From Deltaproteobacteria bacterium RBG_13_61_14 (GTDB taxonomy: Bacteria; RBG-13-61-14): a DNA stretch of 25,100 nt. Each line of letters begins with the position of its first letter. The stretch's first letter is position 1. This document shows, piece by piece, positions 1-7,476 of the stretch. The notes beneath the pieces were generated by a model. It ran no database searches. It was not told where the DNA came from and saw only the letters and a program-made list of their open reading frames with translations. The translations under genes and the position numbers were made by a program. The stretch covers positions 57,204 to 82,303 of the forward strand of contig MGQK01000125.1 in NCBI GenBank assembly GCA_001797815.1, written 5' to 3'.

Positions 1-10
1 GCCCCGGGCT

Positions 11-1357
11 TTATGGAGTAAAGCGCACGAAGATCGGGTTGACGAAGAGCTCGCTCTCCGGCGCCAGCGGAGTCTCGTAAACTTTTCCTTGCCCGCGCGG
101 CCCGACCACTTCCACCCGATAAACCGCCGGCTCTTTCTTCGCGCCCTGCTCCTGGTCGGCAAAGGTGATTTCCGATCCCTCCTGCTCGGCAATCACCTTG
201 CCGTTCCGGATCAGGCGGACCCGGGTCTCGGGCAGGGCATGGTCCAGCGCGAACCGGACCTTCGGCGCTCCGGTCACGGTCACTTCCCGGCCCAACATCA
301 CCGCCTCTTTCGGCCGGCCGGAATCGCTTACCCACCATTCGGCCACGTAACTGTTCTGAAAGGCCTCGCCCTGGAGCGCGACCATCCGGCCCTCGCGCAT
401 GGCTCGATAAATTTCAGACTCGCTGAACTCGCGCAGATAGAAAAGGGTGGTGGCATTGGCCAGGCTGCCTTCCGGGCCGTGGTAGTCGGCGTCGCCCGAG
501 GCCCATACCGGCCGGTCGCGCATGCCCACCAGGTATTCGAGCAGGACCGTGTCCCACATGCCGCCCGGGCCGCCGGCTTTCTCGTGCCAGCCCTCGGGCA
601 GAATGGAGAAACCGGTCAGGTTCTGCAAATGGATATTGCCGATCGGCGGAGGCGTGACCGCGTGGGCCGGGCCCAGCCATTCGTCCTGGCCCGACTCGAC
701 GTGGACCGCGTGCACGATCCCGCCGTGGTCCGCGATGTAACTGACGAACTCCTGAAAAGGCTTCTCGTTCGGGATCGGCTCGGGCTTCAGTTTCACTCCT
801 TGCCGGGCCGGCATCTGCTCCAGGATTACGGGGTCTTCGATGGAATAGACCGTGAAGTGCTGGAACTGTCCGGCCAGCACCAGGCGGGGGAATTTCCCGT
901 AGTTATATATGTAAGGGCTGGAGACCTCCACCCCTTTGAGCACGATCATCCCCTGGGCTTTTGCCTGCTCCTGGATCCGGCGCAGGTGCTGGAAATAGGC
1001 CTCATAACCCACCTTTCCCACCCCGCCGGTCTGCACGCACAATTTTTTGCCCAGGCAGAACTTGCCCTCGCGGTGGTCGTTGTAGGCCAGGACCGCCATG
1101 CCCTGGACCTGCGCCAGCTTGAGCAAGTCCTCGGCCGTGCGGCGGCCGTCGCTGTAAATGGTATGGTTGTGCAAGGTTCCCCGGGCGATGATCCAACCCT
1201 GGGCCTCGTAGCGCGGCGTCCGCTCGGGCCGGCCGGGGGCCGACTCCAGCCCCACCGCCTTCCCCTTGGGCAGCGAGACGGTGCAGCCTGAAGAAACCAT
1301 CAAGGCCATCAGCGTGGCCGCGATTCCCCATCGCTCCAAAAGTTGACCCGGCTTCAT
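11..1357 (-). CDS. PHP-domain lipoprotein (putative metal-dependent phosphoesterase), copy 1
   Basis: Predicted 448-residue exported lipoprotein with a PHP-family hydrolase domain. The N-terminus has a basic start, a hydrophobic stretch and the lipobox VSSGC (Cys25), which predicts lipid anchoring. The metal-binding pattern of PHP enzymes is visible: HNH at 63-65, SDG with Asp70, NDH with His95, GVEV with Glu144, His216/His219, and a late DADYH (Asp289, His293), so an active metal centre is likely. The substrate is unknown; PHP proteins hydrolyse phosphoesters, but a polymerase-associated role is excluded by the export signal. The ATG at 1357 is chosen because AGGAGG lies 8 bases upstream and the signal peptide begins there; an in-frame extension to 1420 has no such support. 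It lies 43 bp after a close paralogue, so this is a tandem duplication and probably one transcript. Confidence 0.85.
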   Translation of the reverse strand: MKPGQLLERWGIAATLMALMVSSGCTVSLPKGKAVGLESAPGRPERTPRYEAQGWIIARGTLHNHTIYSDGRRTAEDLLKLAQVQGMAVLAYNDHREGKFCLGKKLCVQTGGVGKVGYEAYFQHLRRIQEQAKAQGMIVLKGVEVSSPYIYNYGKFPRLVLAGQFQHFTVYSIEDPVILEQMPARQGVKLKPEPIPNEKPFQEFVSYIADHGGIVHAVHVESGQDEWLGPAHAVTPPPIGNIHLQNLTGFSILPEGWHEKAGGPGGMWDTVLLEYLVGMRDRPVWASGDADYHGPEGSLANATTLFYLREFSESEIYRAMREGRMVALQGEAFQNSYVAEWWVSDSGRPKEAVMLGREVTVTGAPKVRFALDHALPETRVRLIRNGKVIAEQEGSEITFADQEQGAKKEPAVYRVEVVGPRGQGKVYETPLAPESELFVNPIFVRFTP

Positions 1358-1400
1358 CCCTTGGTCACCTCCTCTAATCCTTTCTCGCTGGTCGGTCGTT

Positions 1401-2756
1401 TCATTTTTCAAACCGCACAAAGATCGGGTTCACGAACAGCTCGCTCGCGGGCATGGTCGGGCCGTCGTAATCGCCCCGGTCGGCCCGCGGCCCCACCACT
1501 TCCACCCGGTAAAAGGCCGGCTCCTTTTTCGACCCCAACTCTTCGTCGCGATAGGTCAGCTCGGTGCCGTCCGCTTCGTGGATCACCACGCCGTTGCGGA
1601 TGAGCCGGACGCGGCAATCGGCCACCGGGTGGTCCAGGGCAAACCGGATCACCGGCGCACCCCGGAGGGTGAGCTCCCGGCCGAGCATGACCGGGTCCTC
1701 CGGCTTACCCTGATCGCTCACCCACCACTCGGCCACAAAGCTGTCCTGGAAGGCGTCGCCCTGGAGCGCCGCCATCCGGCCCTCGCGCATGGCCCGATAA
1801 ATTTCGGGCTCGGTGAACTCGCGCAGGTAAAAGAGGGTGTTGGCGATGGCCAGGCCCGACTCGCAGTGGTAGTCGGCGTCGGCCAAGGTCCAGATCGGCT
1901 TGGCCCGCATCCCCATCAAGTATTCCACCAAAACGGTGTCCCAGAGTCCGCCGGGCCCGCCGGTCTTCTCGTGCCAGGCATAGGCCAGCGCCGCAAAAGC
2001 GGTCAAGTTCTTCAGCCGGTGCAGGTTCTCCGGAACCGGCGGGCAGGCGCCGTGGGCCGGGCCATACCATATGTCCCCGCCTTCATCCAGGTGCGCGACG
2101 CTGACGATGGCCCCTTGTCCGGCCAGGTAGTCCACCACCTCGGCCCAGGGCTTTTCATCCGGGATCGGCTCGGGTTTGAGAGGGACGTTATGGCGAGCCG
2201 GCATCTGCTCGAAGACCTGGGGGTCCTCGATCCCGTAGACGACAAAATGGGTCTGGAGCCCGTCCAGCACCAGGGCCGGAAACTTGCCGTAGTTGTAGAA
2301 GTAAGGGATGACCTCGACCCCCTTGAGCACGATCATGCCCTTCGCGGCCCCCTGGTCCTGGATCCGGCGCAGATGGTCGTAATAGGCCTCGTAGCCCACG
2401 GCCTCCACCCCGCTCATCTTGGCGCAAAAGAGTTCGCGCTTGCCCGCGCAGATTTTGCCCTCGCGGTGGTCGTTATAGGCGAGGACGGCCATGCCTTGCC
2501 GGCCGGCCATTTCCAGCAGGTCTTCGGGCGTGCGGCAGCCGTCGCTGTAAACGGTGTGGTTGTGGATGCTGGCGCGGGCGATGATCCAGCCGGCGTGTTC
2601 GTAGCGCGGCGTGCGCTCCGGCGCCGGCCCGCCCGGCGGAAGCCCCAGCGGCTTTTTCTTGAGTCCGGCGCTGATGGCGCAGCCGGAGAGGAGCATTGCC
2701 AGGCATAGACCGAGCGCGACCTTCACTTCCCAACCGCTTTTGTTAACCATTGACAT
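1401..2756 (-). CDS. PHP-domain lipoprotein (putative metal-dependent phosphoesterase), copy 2
   Basis: Predicted 451-residue lipoprotein, paralogous to the next gene downstream over its whole length. The signal peptide ends in LLSGC (Cys26). PHP metal ligands are present: HNH at 65-67, Asp72 in SDG, His97 in NDHREG, Glu148 in KGVEV, a His in the SVAH segment, and DADYH near the C-terminal third. Much of the sequence between motifs also matches the neighbour (for example YNYGKFP and FYLREF). The difference after the metal motif, DADYHCESG here against DADYHGPEG in the neighbour, suggests some divergence. GGAAGGAG lies just upstream; the ATG at 2756 is 4 bases from it and the in-frame ATG at 2750 is 10 bases away, so 2750 may be the true start. 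The unknown secreted protein lies 110 bp upstream on the same strand. Confidence 0.85.
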   Translation of the reverse strand: MSMVNKSGWEVKVALGLCLAMLLSGCAISAGLKKKPLGLPPGGPAPERTPRYEHAGWIIARASIHNHTVYSDGCRTPEDLLEMAGRQGMAVLAYNDHREGKICAGKRELFCAKMSGVEAVGYEAYYDHLRRIQDQGAAKGMIVLKGVEVIPYFYNYGKFPALVLDGLQTHFVVYGIEDPQVFEQMPARHNVPLKPEPIPDEKPWAEVVDYLAGQGAIVSVAHLDEGGDIWYGPAHGACPPVPENLHRLKNLTAFAALAYAWHEKTGGPGGLWDTVLVEYLMGMRAKPIWTLADADYHCESGLAIANTLFYLREFTEPEIYRAMREGRMAALQGDAFQDSFVAEWWVSDQGKPEDPVMLGRELTLRGAPVIRFALDHPVADCRVRLIRNGVVIHEADGTELTYRDEELGSKKEPAFYRVEVVGPRADRGDYDGPTMPASELFVNPIFVRFEK

Positions 2757-2866
2757 TCATCTCCTTCCAAATCATAAAAGGGATTCCTAGCACAGAAGCA
2801 TTGTTCTTACAACAGACTTGAATCTCGGTGCTCAACGGGCCTCGGGCAGGAGAGTCCTTTCAAAAA

Positions 2867-4177
2867 CTACGGTGCCGGAGTTTTCAATTCTTCGGGCGCG
2901 ATCAGACGGCCCTGCGGCAAGTATTCCCCCAGTTGGTCGGTTACCGCTTCTCCGGCCGGAACCGCGCCGGCCAGGAAGGGAAAATCCGGGGACGGCACCA
3001 TGTTCCGGTAAACCAGGATGGAAACCGGCTTCCCCTTCAGGTCCACCCAGGTGTAGCCGTTTTCCGAATTCGCCTTTGCCGGCCGGGGCGCGCCGAAGCC
3101 GATGACCAGGTTCACGTATCCGTCCGGCCCGATCACCGCTTCGGCGTCAGCCAGGGTGAACAGGGTGAAACTCCGGCTGGAAGCAAACGACAGGCTCCAG
3201 TAGCGGACGTCCTCCCGGCCGGTGATGTTGCCAAAGTGAAAGGTGTCCGGGAAACTCGGCGCTTTCCAGCGGATCAGGAGTAATTGCTTCGGGTCCGGCT
3301 TGACCCCCGCGATCAGATACACGGTCTCCGGGTTTTCGCCCGCGGCTTCAGGCGAACGGCGCCATTGCAAAACCCGGTTCGGTTCCTTCCCGGCAGAGAG
3401 CGATTCTTGCCAAGCCTGGCGGCCGAGCAGGAGCAGGGCCGAAGGAATGACCCCGGCTTTTTTAACCATCAACCACCGGGCTTTGATTTTCTCCATGAAG
3501 GGGGAGGGCGGTTGGACCAGACTGCCGTCGGATACTTTCCGAAAATAGACCAGGGGCTTCTTCACCCCGCAGTCCTCATCCAGCCCCTCGCTCGGCAAAT
3601 AACGCCGATAACCCAGCAGCCCCTCGGGATTTTCCCTGCCGTCCTCCCGCGTCCCCAGGTAAAGCACGTTGCCATGCACTCCCTGGATTCCCCGGAACCC
3701 GGCTTCCGCCGATCCCTCCGGCGGAGCGGTCCAACGGACGAGGAGCGTAAAGCGCCGGTTGGGCGCGTTGAAGTCTTCGCCGGGCCGGAAAGGGTTGACC
3801 GAGCCGGGGTCCGGCGCGATCTGGGCATCGTGGATGCTGGCAATGGGCCGATGGTCCGCGTCGTAGGCGATAAAGGAAAAGTAAGCGCAATAGGGATAAT
3901 CGCCCTGGATCACCATTTCCAGGGAAGGATCGGCGCGGTAGTAGCGCATGGGGTAGTTGGCGTGCAGGTCGGTGAAGAACAAGGTCCGCGGAAAGGCCAG
4001 GTTCCAGGGAGAGACATATTCCGCAGAGACCTCTGGTGGGTTCGACGCGCTCACCATCGAAGGAGGATTCGACAGGCTCACCATCGAAGACGAATTCGAC
4101 AGGCTCACCACAGCAGGGCCATTCGCCCCTGCTGCCGCCATTCCCAAAATCAGGCTGATCCCGATGCGCTTAATCAT
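2867..4177 (-). CDS. Secreted protein of unknown function with N-terminal 9-residue repeats
   Basis: A 436-residue protein with a Sec-type signal peptide (MIKRIGISLILGMAAAGANG). I do not recognise a named family. Right after the signal peptide come three 9-residue repeats (VVSLSNSSS, MVSLSNPPS, MVSASNPPE; about residues 22-50) encoded by 27-bp DNA repeats. The body has NYPMRYYRAD, an FNAPNRRFTLLVRW segment, and later RYWSLSF followed by a DGYVNLVIG segment. Extracellular hypothetical proteins often carry a similar RYWSxx...DGxxxxVI pattern, but I cannot name a Pfam. It lacks catalytic motifs I can identify. AGGGAG lies 7 bases upstream of the ATG. It precedes the two PHP lipoproteins on the same strand, so all three may be envelope proteins expressed together. 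Confidence 0.75.
   Translation of the reverse strand: MIKRIGISLILGMAAAGANGPAVVSLSNSSSMVSLSNPPSMVSASNPPEVSAEYVSPWNLAFPRTLFFTDLHANYPMRYYRADPSLEMVIQGDYPYCAYFSFIAYDADHRPIASIHDAQIAPDPGSVNPFRPGEDFNAPNRRFTLLVRWTAPPEGSAEAGFRGIQGVHGNVLYLGTREDGRENPEGLLGYRRYLPSEGLDEDCGVKKPLVYFRKVSDGSLVQPPSPFMEKIKARWLMVKKAGVIPSALLLLGRQAWQESLSAGKEPNRVLQWRRSPEAAGENPETVYLIAGVKPDPKQLLLIRWKAPSFPDTFHFGNITGREDVRYWSLSFASSRSFTLFTLADAEAVIGPDGYVNLVIGFGAPRPAKANSENGYTWVDLKGKPVSILVYRNMVPSPDFPFLAGAVPAGEAVTDQLGEYLPQGRLIAPEELKTPAP
4041..4121. repeat. 27-bp tandem repeat, three units, inside a coding region
   Basis: Three consecutive 27-bp units start at 4041, 4068 and 4095. Each begins TTCGAC(A/G)(G/C)GCTCACCA; the first two continue TCGAAG, while the third diverges in its second half. 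Within a unit, TTCGA and TCGAA form a short inverted pair. The unit length is a multiple of three, so the reading frame of the secreted protein is kept and the repeat appears as nine-residue repeats. The TTCGACAGGCTCA wording matches a type of small palindromic repeat I recall from many bacterial genomes, where it is found between and within genes. Confidence 0.85.
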
Positions 4178-4266
4178 GGTTTTCTCCCTGTGCAGGATTT
4201 CCGGTTACCCTAGCAGGAAGCTCGGAGGAAGGCAAGTGATGCATATTTTTATAGCCCAACCCTTTT

Positions 4267-4947
4267 TTATTTATCATAAAAAGAACAATTCTTCCTCAAT
4301 AAACAGGTGCTACAAATAGCGGACTTATTTTTACAAATTAAAGATGCATAATCAATCATTGCAAGGTTAACGGTTATAGTTTCATCACAATTTACAATCT
4401 CTCTTGCCAGGCACTGCATTTGCAAATCAAAGCGAAGATCTTCTTTACAGGAAATCCCAAAATATCTAGATAATAGTCTTGCTACATTTACATCGAGCAA
4501 TGGACTACGATTCTTAAAGTAAAAAAGCATTATAGAATTAGAAATATATTGCCCAATACCAGGAAGAAATTCTAGCGCCTTTACATCTTTGGGGAACTTA
4601 CCACCGGATTTGTCTATGATTACCGCCAGTTTCTTCAGTGTAATTGATCTTTTTCGCCAAAGACCCAAGGGTCTTAAAACTTTACCCAGCTCTCTATTAG
4701 AAGCATTCGCTATAGATTTCCAATCGGGATATACTTCAAGAAATTCATTGTAATGCTGCTTCACTATTTCTGCTTTAGTTCTCTGCAGAAGAATTTCAGC
4801 TATAATTCTATTATAATTTGATATACGGCTTCCTCTCCATGGAAATTTCCTTCCATTTTTGCTAAACCAATTTAACAATAATTTTCTAAAAAACTTTATC
4901 TGTCGAAGTGATGGATATGAGTCTTCCTTTTTGCTTACCTTTCTCAT
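4267..4947 (-). CDS. HhH-GPD DNA glycosylase with 4Fe-4S cluster, Mig.MthI-like (G/T mismatch thymine glycosylase)
   Basis: A 226-residue member of the endonuclease III/MutY superfamily. Seen: FPWR near 35-38, Glu51 in AEILLQRT, the helix-hairpin-helix LPGIGQY (128-134), catalytic Asp152 in LLDVNVARLL, and a C-terminal iron-sulphur loop Cys205-X6-Cys212-X2-Cys215-X5-Cys221. The residue at the EndoIII catalytic lysine position is Tyr134 (GQYIS). MutY has Ser there. From memory, the thymine glycosylase Mig.MthI, encoded beside M.MthTI on the archaeal plasmid pFV1, has Tyr. The short length without a MutY C-terminal domain agrees. It is the last gene of an MTase-REase operon, so the inferred role is removing T from T:G mismatches left when 5-methylcytosine deaminates. 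It is AT-rich, unlike the flanks. There is no strong ribosome-binding site. Confidence 0.9.
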   Translation of the reverse strand: MRKVSKKEDSYPSLRQIKFFRKLLLNWFSKNGRKFPWRGSRISNYNRIIAEILLQRTKAEIVKQHYNEFLEVYPDWKSIANASNRELGKVLRPLGLWRKRSITLKKLAVIIDKSGGKFPKDVKALEFLPGIGQYISNSIMLFYFKNRSPLLDVNVARLLSRYFGISCKEDLRFDLQMQCLAREIVNCDETITVNLAMIDYASLICKNKSAICSTCLLRKNCSFYDK

Positions 4948-4978
4948 TTCTAAATTAGCTTTTTTCGAACATATAATT

Positions 4979-5734
4979 TTATTTCATATGATTAGAAAGA
5001 TGCATTTCGATAGTTTTCTTTAATCGCATCAGCTCTTTTAACTGTGGAGAAACAGTAGTTTCTCCACCAGTTCCAAGCAAGAAGAACTTTGAGTGAGCCT
5101 GAGACGCTTCGACAATAGATAGGTCCATTTCCTTCCTTAAGGCAACTTGAACTGAAAGACAGTGTGGATTTCCCTTTGTAATTAATTGGTCACGGCCTAG
5201 CCAATCAAAAAATTCAGATTGAGAAACACGTATTTTGGAATTAATGGTAACAAGAGGCAACACCCTCTGATTCTTATTTAATTTTAATATTGGGAGGCGA
5301 GGCCATCCAACTTCAGGTTCCTTTATTTTATCTTCTTCTTCAATATAACCAATAGCAATATCTGTCCTTTCTGAAGGGCTTTTTACGCTTACATCGCCCT
5401 TTTCCCATAAATGATAGTGTCCAAAAGTAACGCTCACCTCGGAAAATATATCAAGCCTCTGAAACTTTTCACATATCTTTATTGCAAAATTCAAGAGATA
5501 ATCTTGAAGTAGTGATCCTGGCAAATTTCTTGCAAGATTTTGGCTAATTGAATATTTCTCCTTATTTTCTTTTTTTCCAAGCCAGTTATACCTTTCTATC
5601 AATTCATCAAAAGCCTCAATTGGGTCGCAACCAGCTAAAACATTATATACATTTTTTGTCTGCAATAATTCCTCAGCTAATTGCTTATTTCCTTCTTTTC
5701 TAAATTCTTCTATATACTGATTTAAAAATAGCAT
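4979..5734 (-). CDS. Probable type II restriction endonuclease
   Basis: A 251-residue protein lying between a C5 methyltransferase (17 bp upstream) and a mismatch glycosylase (31 bp downstream), which makes it the expected restriction partner. The sequence shows a helical N-terminal half (LPGSLLQDYLLNFAIKICEKF, about 71-91). A candidate nuclease core follows: RTDIAIGY with Asp125, then a hydrophobic strand PLVTINSKIRVS with Lys167. In a PD-(D/E)XK fold the acidic residue two before the lysine is replaced here by Asn165, so the catalytic set is atypical or sits elsewhere (Glu99, Glu111 and Glu174 are nearby candidates). The segment SQSEFFDWLGRDQL plus GNPHCLSVQVALRKEMDL looks conserved and may match the Bpu10I-type family, but this is only a recollection. 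The target site cannot be read from sequence. Codon use is AT-rich. Confidence 0.7.
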   Translation of the reverse strand: MLFLNQYIEEFRKEGNKQLAEELLQTKNVYNVLAGCDPIEAFDELIERYNWLGKKENKEKYSISQNLARNLPGSLLQDYLLNFAIKICEKFQRLDIFSEVSVTFGHYHLWEKGDVSVKSPSERTDIAIGYIEEEDKIKEPEVGWPRLPILKLNKNQRVLPLVTINSKIRVSQSEFFDWLGRDQLITKGNPHCLSVQVALRKEMDLSIVEASQAHSKFFLLGTGGETTVSPQLKELMRLKKTIEMHLSNHMK

Positions 5735-5751
5735 AATTTAAACCTACAATA

Positions 5752-6948
5752 TTATTTTTGTAACGCTCTCAATAGATTTTCTGCAATAGCTTTTGCTAAT
5801 AATGGCGGAACTGCATTACCAACTTGCGAATATTGTGGCAATTCTAAATTTCTTTTTTTATTTCCCTTACCTCCTCCTCCTGTAGCCCTAGGACCAAGAA
5901 ATTCAAATGTATCATCAAAGGATTGAAGTCTCGCCATCTCTCTAACGGTAAGTATTCTTGGCTGAGTATAATGAACAAGATCATCTGGAAGAGTTACTAC
6001 AGTAAAAGATGGCAAATCGGGATTCAATTTCACACACCATTTCTTAGATGATCTTAAGTGCTGATTCCAAGCCAATTTGGGGATGGAATCAAGACCTTTA
6101 CCCTGCTCTATTAATGCAAATCGAGCCATAACTATAGGTGTGTGACATGCAGCATCATGGTTTTTTAATATATTATCTTTTCTTGAAATGCCAAGTTTTG
6201 TAAATAAGCGACCATTACGACTATCAATTTGGTAATCTGTAACGGGAGGATAATCACTATCATATGAGCCATTATTTTCCCATGGTCTCAGAAATTCTAG
6301 ATCACCAATTGCTTCTCTTACAGTAATAGGTTTATTAAAATGAGTTTTATCAATTTCCTCAATTGGTGTCATATCCTTTCTATTTCCTATGAATATAATC
6401 CTCTCTCGAGCCTGAGGAACTCCGAAATCTGTAGCATTAACTTTAATCGGCCCAACGATATTATATTTGACTCTTTTCATACTCGAAACTTCTTTATATA
6501 TAAGATTAACAATTTCACCCTCATACATCATAGCTAATCCTGGAACATTTTCCATTACAAAATACTTCGGCCTGATTTTCTCAATTACTTTTAGATACGG
6601 TAAAAATAAGTCGTTACGGGGATCTTTTCGATCTCTCTTACCAAACAAGGAGAAACCCTGGCAGGGTGGGCCGCCTACAATAAGATCAACATGATATTTT
6701 CCAGAAATATTATAAATACACTTTAAAAGATTGTCAAGAAAATACTTATCTCGTATATCCTCAACAAGAAATGAATAATCTAATCCTAGTTGCTGGCGGA
6801 ATCTATTCTCATGAGTATATTTTGCCAAATAATGAATATCACTTGCTGCGACTAGACGAAATTTCTTCTTTGGATTTCCTGCAAGCAACACTCCTTCGGT
6901 GAAGCCCCCAGCGCCAGAGAAGAGATCAATAAATGTGAATTCCGGCAT
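5752..6948 (-). CDS. DNA (cytosine-5-)-methyltransferase of a restriction-modification system
   Basis: A 398-residue C5-cytosine methyltransferase that transfers a methyl group from S-adenosylmethionine to cytosine in DNA. All major motifs are present in order: motif I DLFSGAGGF (8-16), motif IV GGPPCQGFS (92-100) with nucleophile Cys96, motif VI ENVPG (133-137), motif VIII QARERIIFIG (179-188), motif IX REMARLQSFDD (336-346), and motif X QVGNAVPP (375-382). The target-recognition region should lie at about 200-330. Length is normal for the family and nothing appears truncated. The ATG at 6948 has GGGAG 8 bases upstream. It is first in a minus-strand operon with the putative endonuclease and the glycosylase, preceded by a strong sigma70-like promoter. 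The low GC marks recent acquisition. Confidence 0.97.
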   Translation of the reverse strand: MPEFTFIDLFSGAGGFTEGVLLAGNPKKKFRLVAASDIHYLAKYTHENRFRQQLGLDYSFLVEDIRDKYFLDNLLKCIYNISGKYHVDLIVGGPPCQGFSLFGKRDRKDPRNDLFLPYLKVIEKIRPKYFVMENVPGLAMMYEGEIVNLIYKEVSSMKRVKYNIVGPIKVNATDFGVPQARERIIFIGNRKDMTPIEEIDKTHFNKPITVREAIGDLEFLRPWENNGSYDSDYPPVTDYQIDSRNGRLFTKLGISRKDNILKNHDAACHTPIVMARFALIEQGKGLDSIPKLAWNQHLRSSKKWCVKLNPDLPSFTVVTLPDDLVHYTQPRILTVREMARLQSFDDTFEFLGPRATGGGGKGNKKRNLELPQYSQVGNAVPPLLAKAIAENLLRALQK

Positions 6949-7000
6949 AAGTTATGCTCCCTAATACCTCAAGAAGAGAATAGAAAAATAATTTCTTAAT

Positions 7001-7029
7001 ATGTTATCAAAAATTCAAACTGCTGTCAA
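7001..7029 (-). promoter_or_regulatory. Sigma70-like promoter of the restriction-modification operon
   Basis: On the minus strand TTGACA (7024-7029, perfect -35) is separated by 17 bases from TAACAT (7001-7006, 4 of 6). The sequence upstream of the -35 is AT-rich like an UP element. The predicted start of transcription is about 45-50 bases before the methyltransferase ATG. No second promoter or control-protein gene is visible in the cassette. Confidence 0.7.
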
Positions 7030-7173
7030 GCAAAAGATTTAGCCAAAAATTATTAAAGCATTAAGGGATTCAGACCTAATCATTAGATTTTCTCGCCTCC
7101 AAATTTTTCGGAGCGTGGGGTCCTGGTCCCCGCCCCGAGGTCAGGCCTCCCGTCCGCCAGGGGTGGGCATCCT

Positions 7174-7265
7174 CCTTCGTCCCGCCATGCGGGACTTCGG
7201 CGGAAGGAAGCCCAAGAGGGCAAGCATCCCGCTGTAAGGCGGGACGAAGACGCGCGGTCTTGCCC
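7174..7265. repeat. Nested GGCGGGACGAAG inverted repeats
   Basis: CTTCGTCCCGCC (7175-7186) is the exact reverse complement of GGCGGGACGAAG (7238-7249). Inside the left arm, CCTTCGTCCCGCCATGCGGG followed by ACTTCGGCGGAAGG is itself a palindrome (7174-7207). A second pair, GGGCAAG (7218-7224) and CTTGCCC (7259-7265), partly overlaps. The structure would fold as a branched hairpin in either strand. Confidence 0.75.
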
Positions 7266-7336
7266 CTACGGATGATCCTCGCATCGGCCAATTCATCTTT
7301 TAAAAAATCTGCGAAATCTGCGGATGCTCCTGAGGA

Positions 7337-7418
7337 TTTTACCACAAAGACACTAAGGCACAAAGCTTTAAGAAAAGAAGGACTTTGGGTTTTGAGTCTT
7401 TGAGCCTTGGTGGTAAAA
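7337..7418. repeat. CACAAAGACACTAAGG-type imperfect inverted repeat, copy A
   Basis: The left arm TTTTACCACAAAGACACTAA (7337 on) is imperfectly complementary to the right arm ending GCCTTGGTGGTAAAA (7404-7418). The right arm plus its continuation recurs downstream in copy B. Similar CAAAGNCACCAAGG/CCTTGGTGNCTTTG arms occur in many unrelated environmental genomes as dispersed palindromic repeats (recalled, not searched). Confidence 0.7.
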
Positions 7419-7476
7419 ATCCTCTTTGGACGGAATCGTAGCAAAACTGATTATTCATGTCAAGAAAGAAATAGGA

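Noticed and set aside
89-2708. Plus-strand open frames opposite the PHP lipoproteins
   Set aside because: Complementary-strand shadows of genes with intact signal peptides and metal motifs; no ribosome-binding sites.
4267-4947. MutY adenine glycosylase
   Set aside because: Much shorter than MutY, no C-terminal recognition domain, Tyr instead of Ser at the key position, and operon linkage to a C5 methyltransferase.
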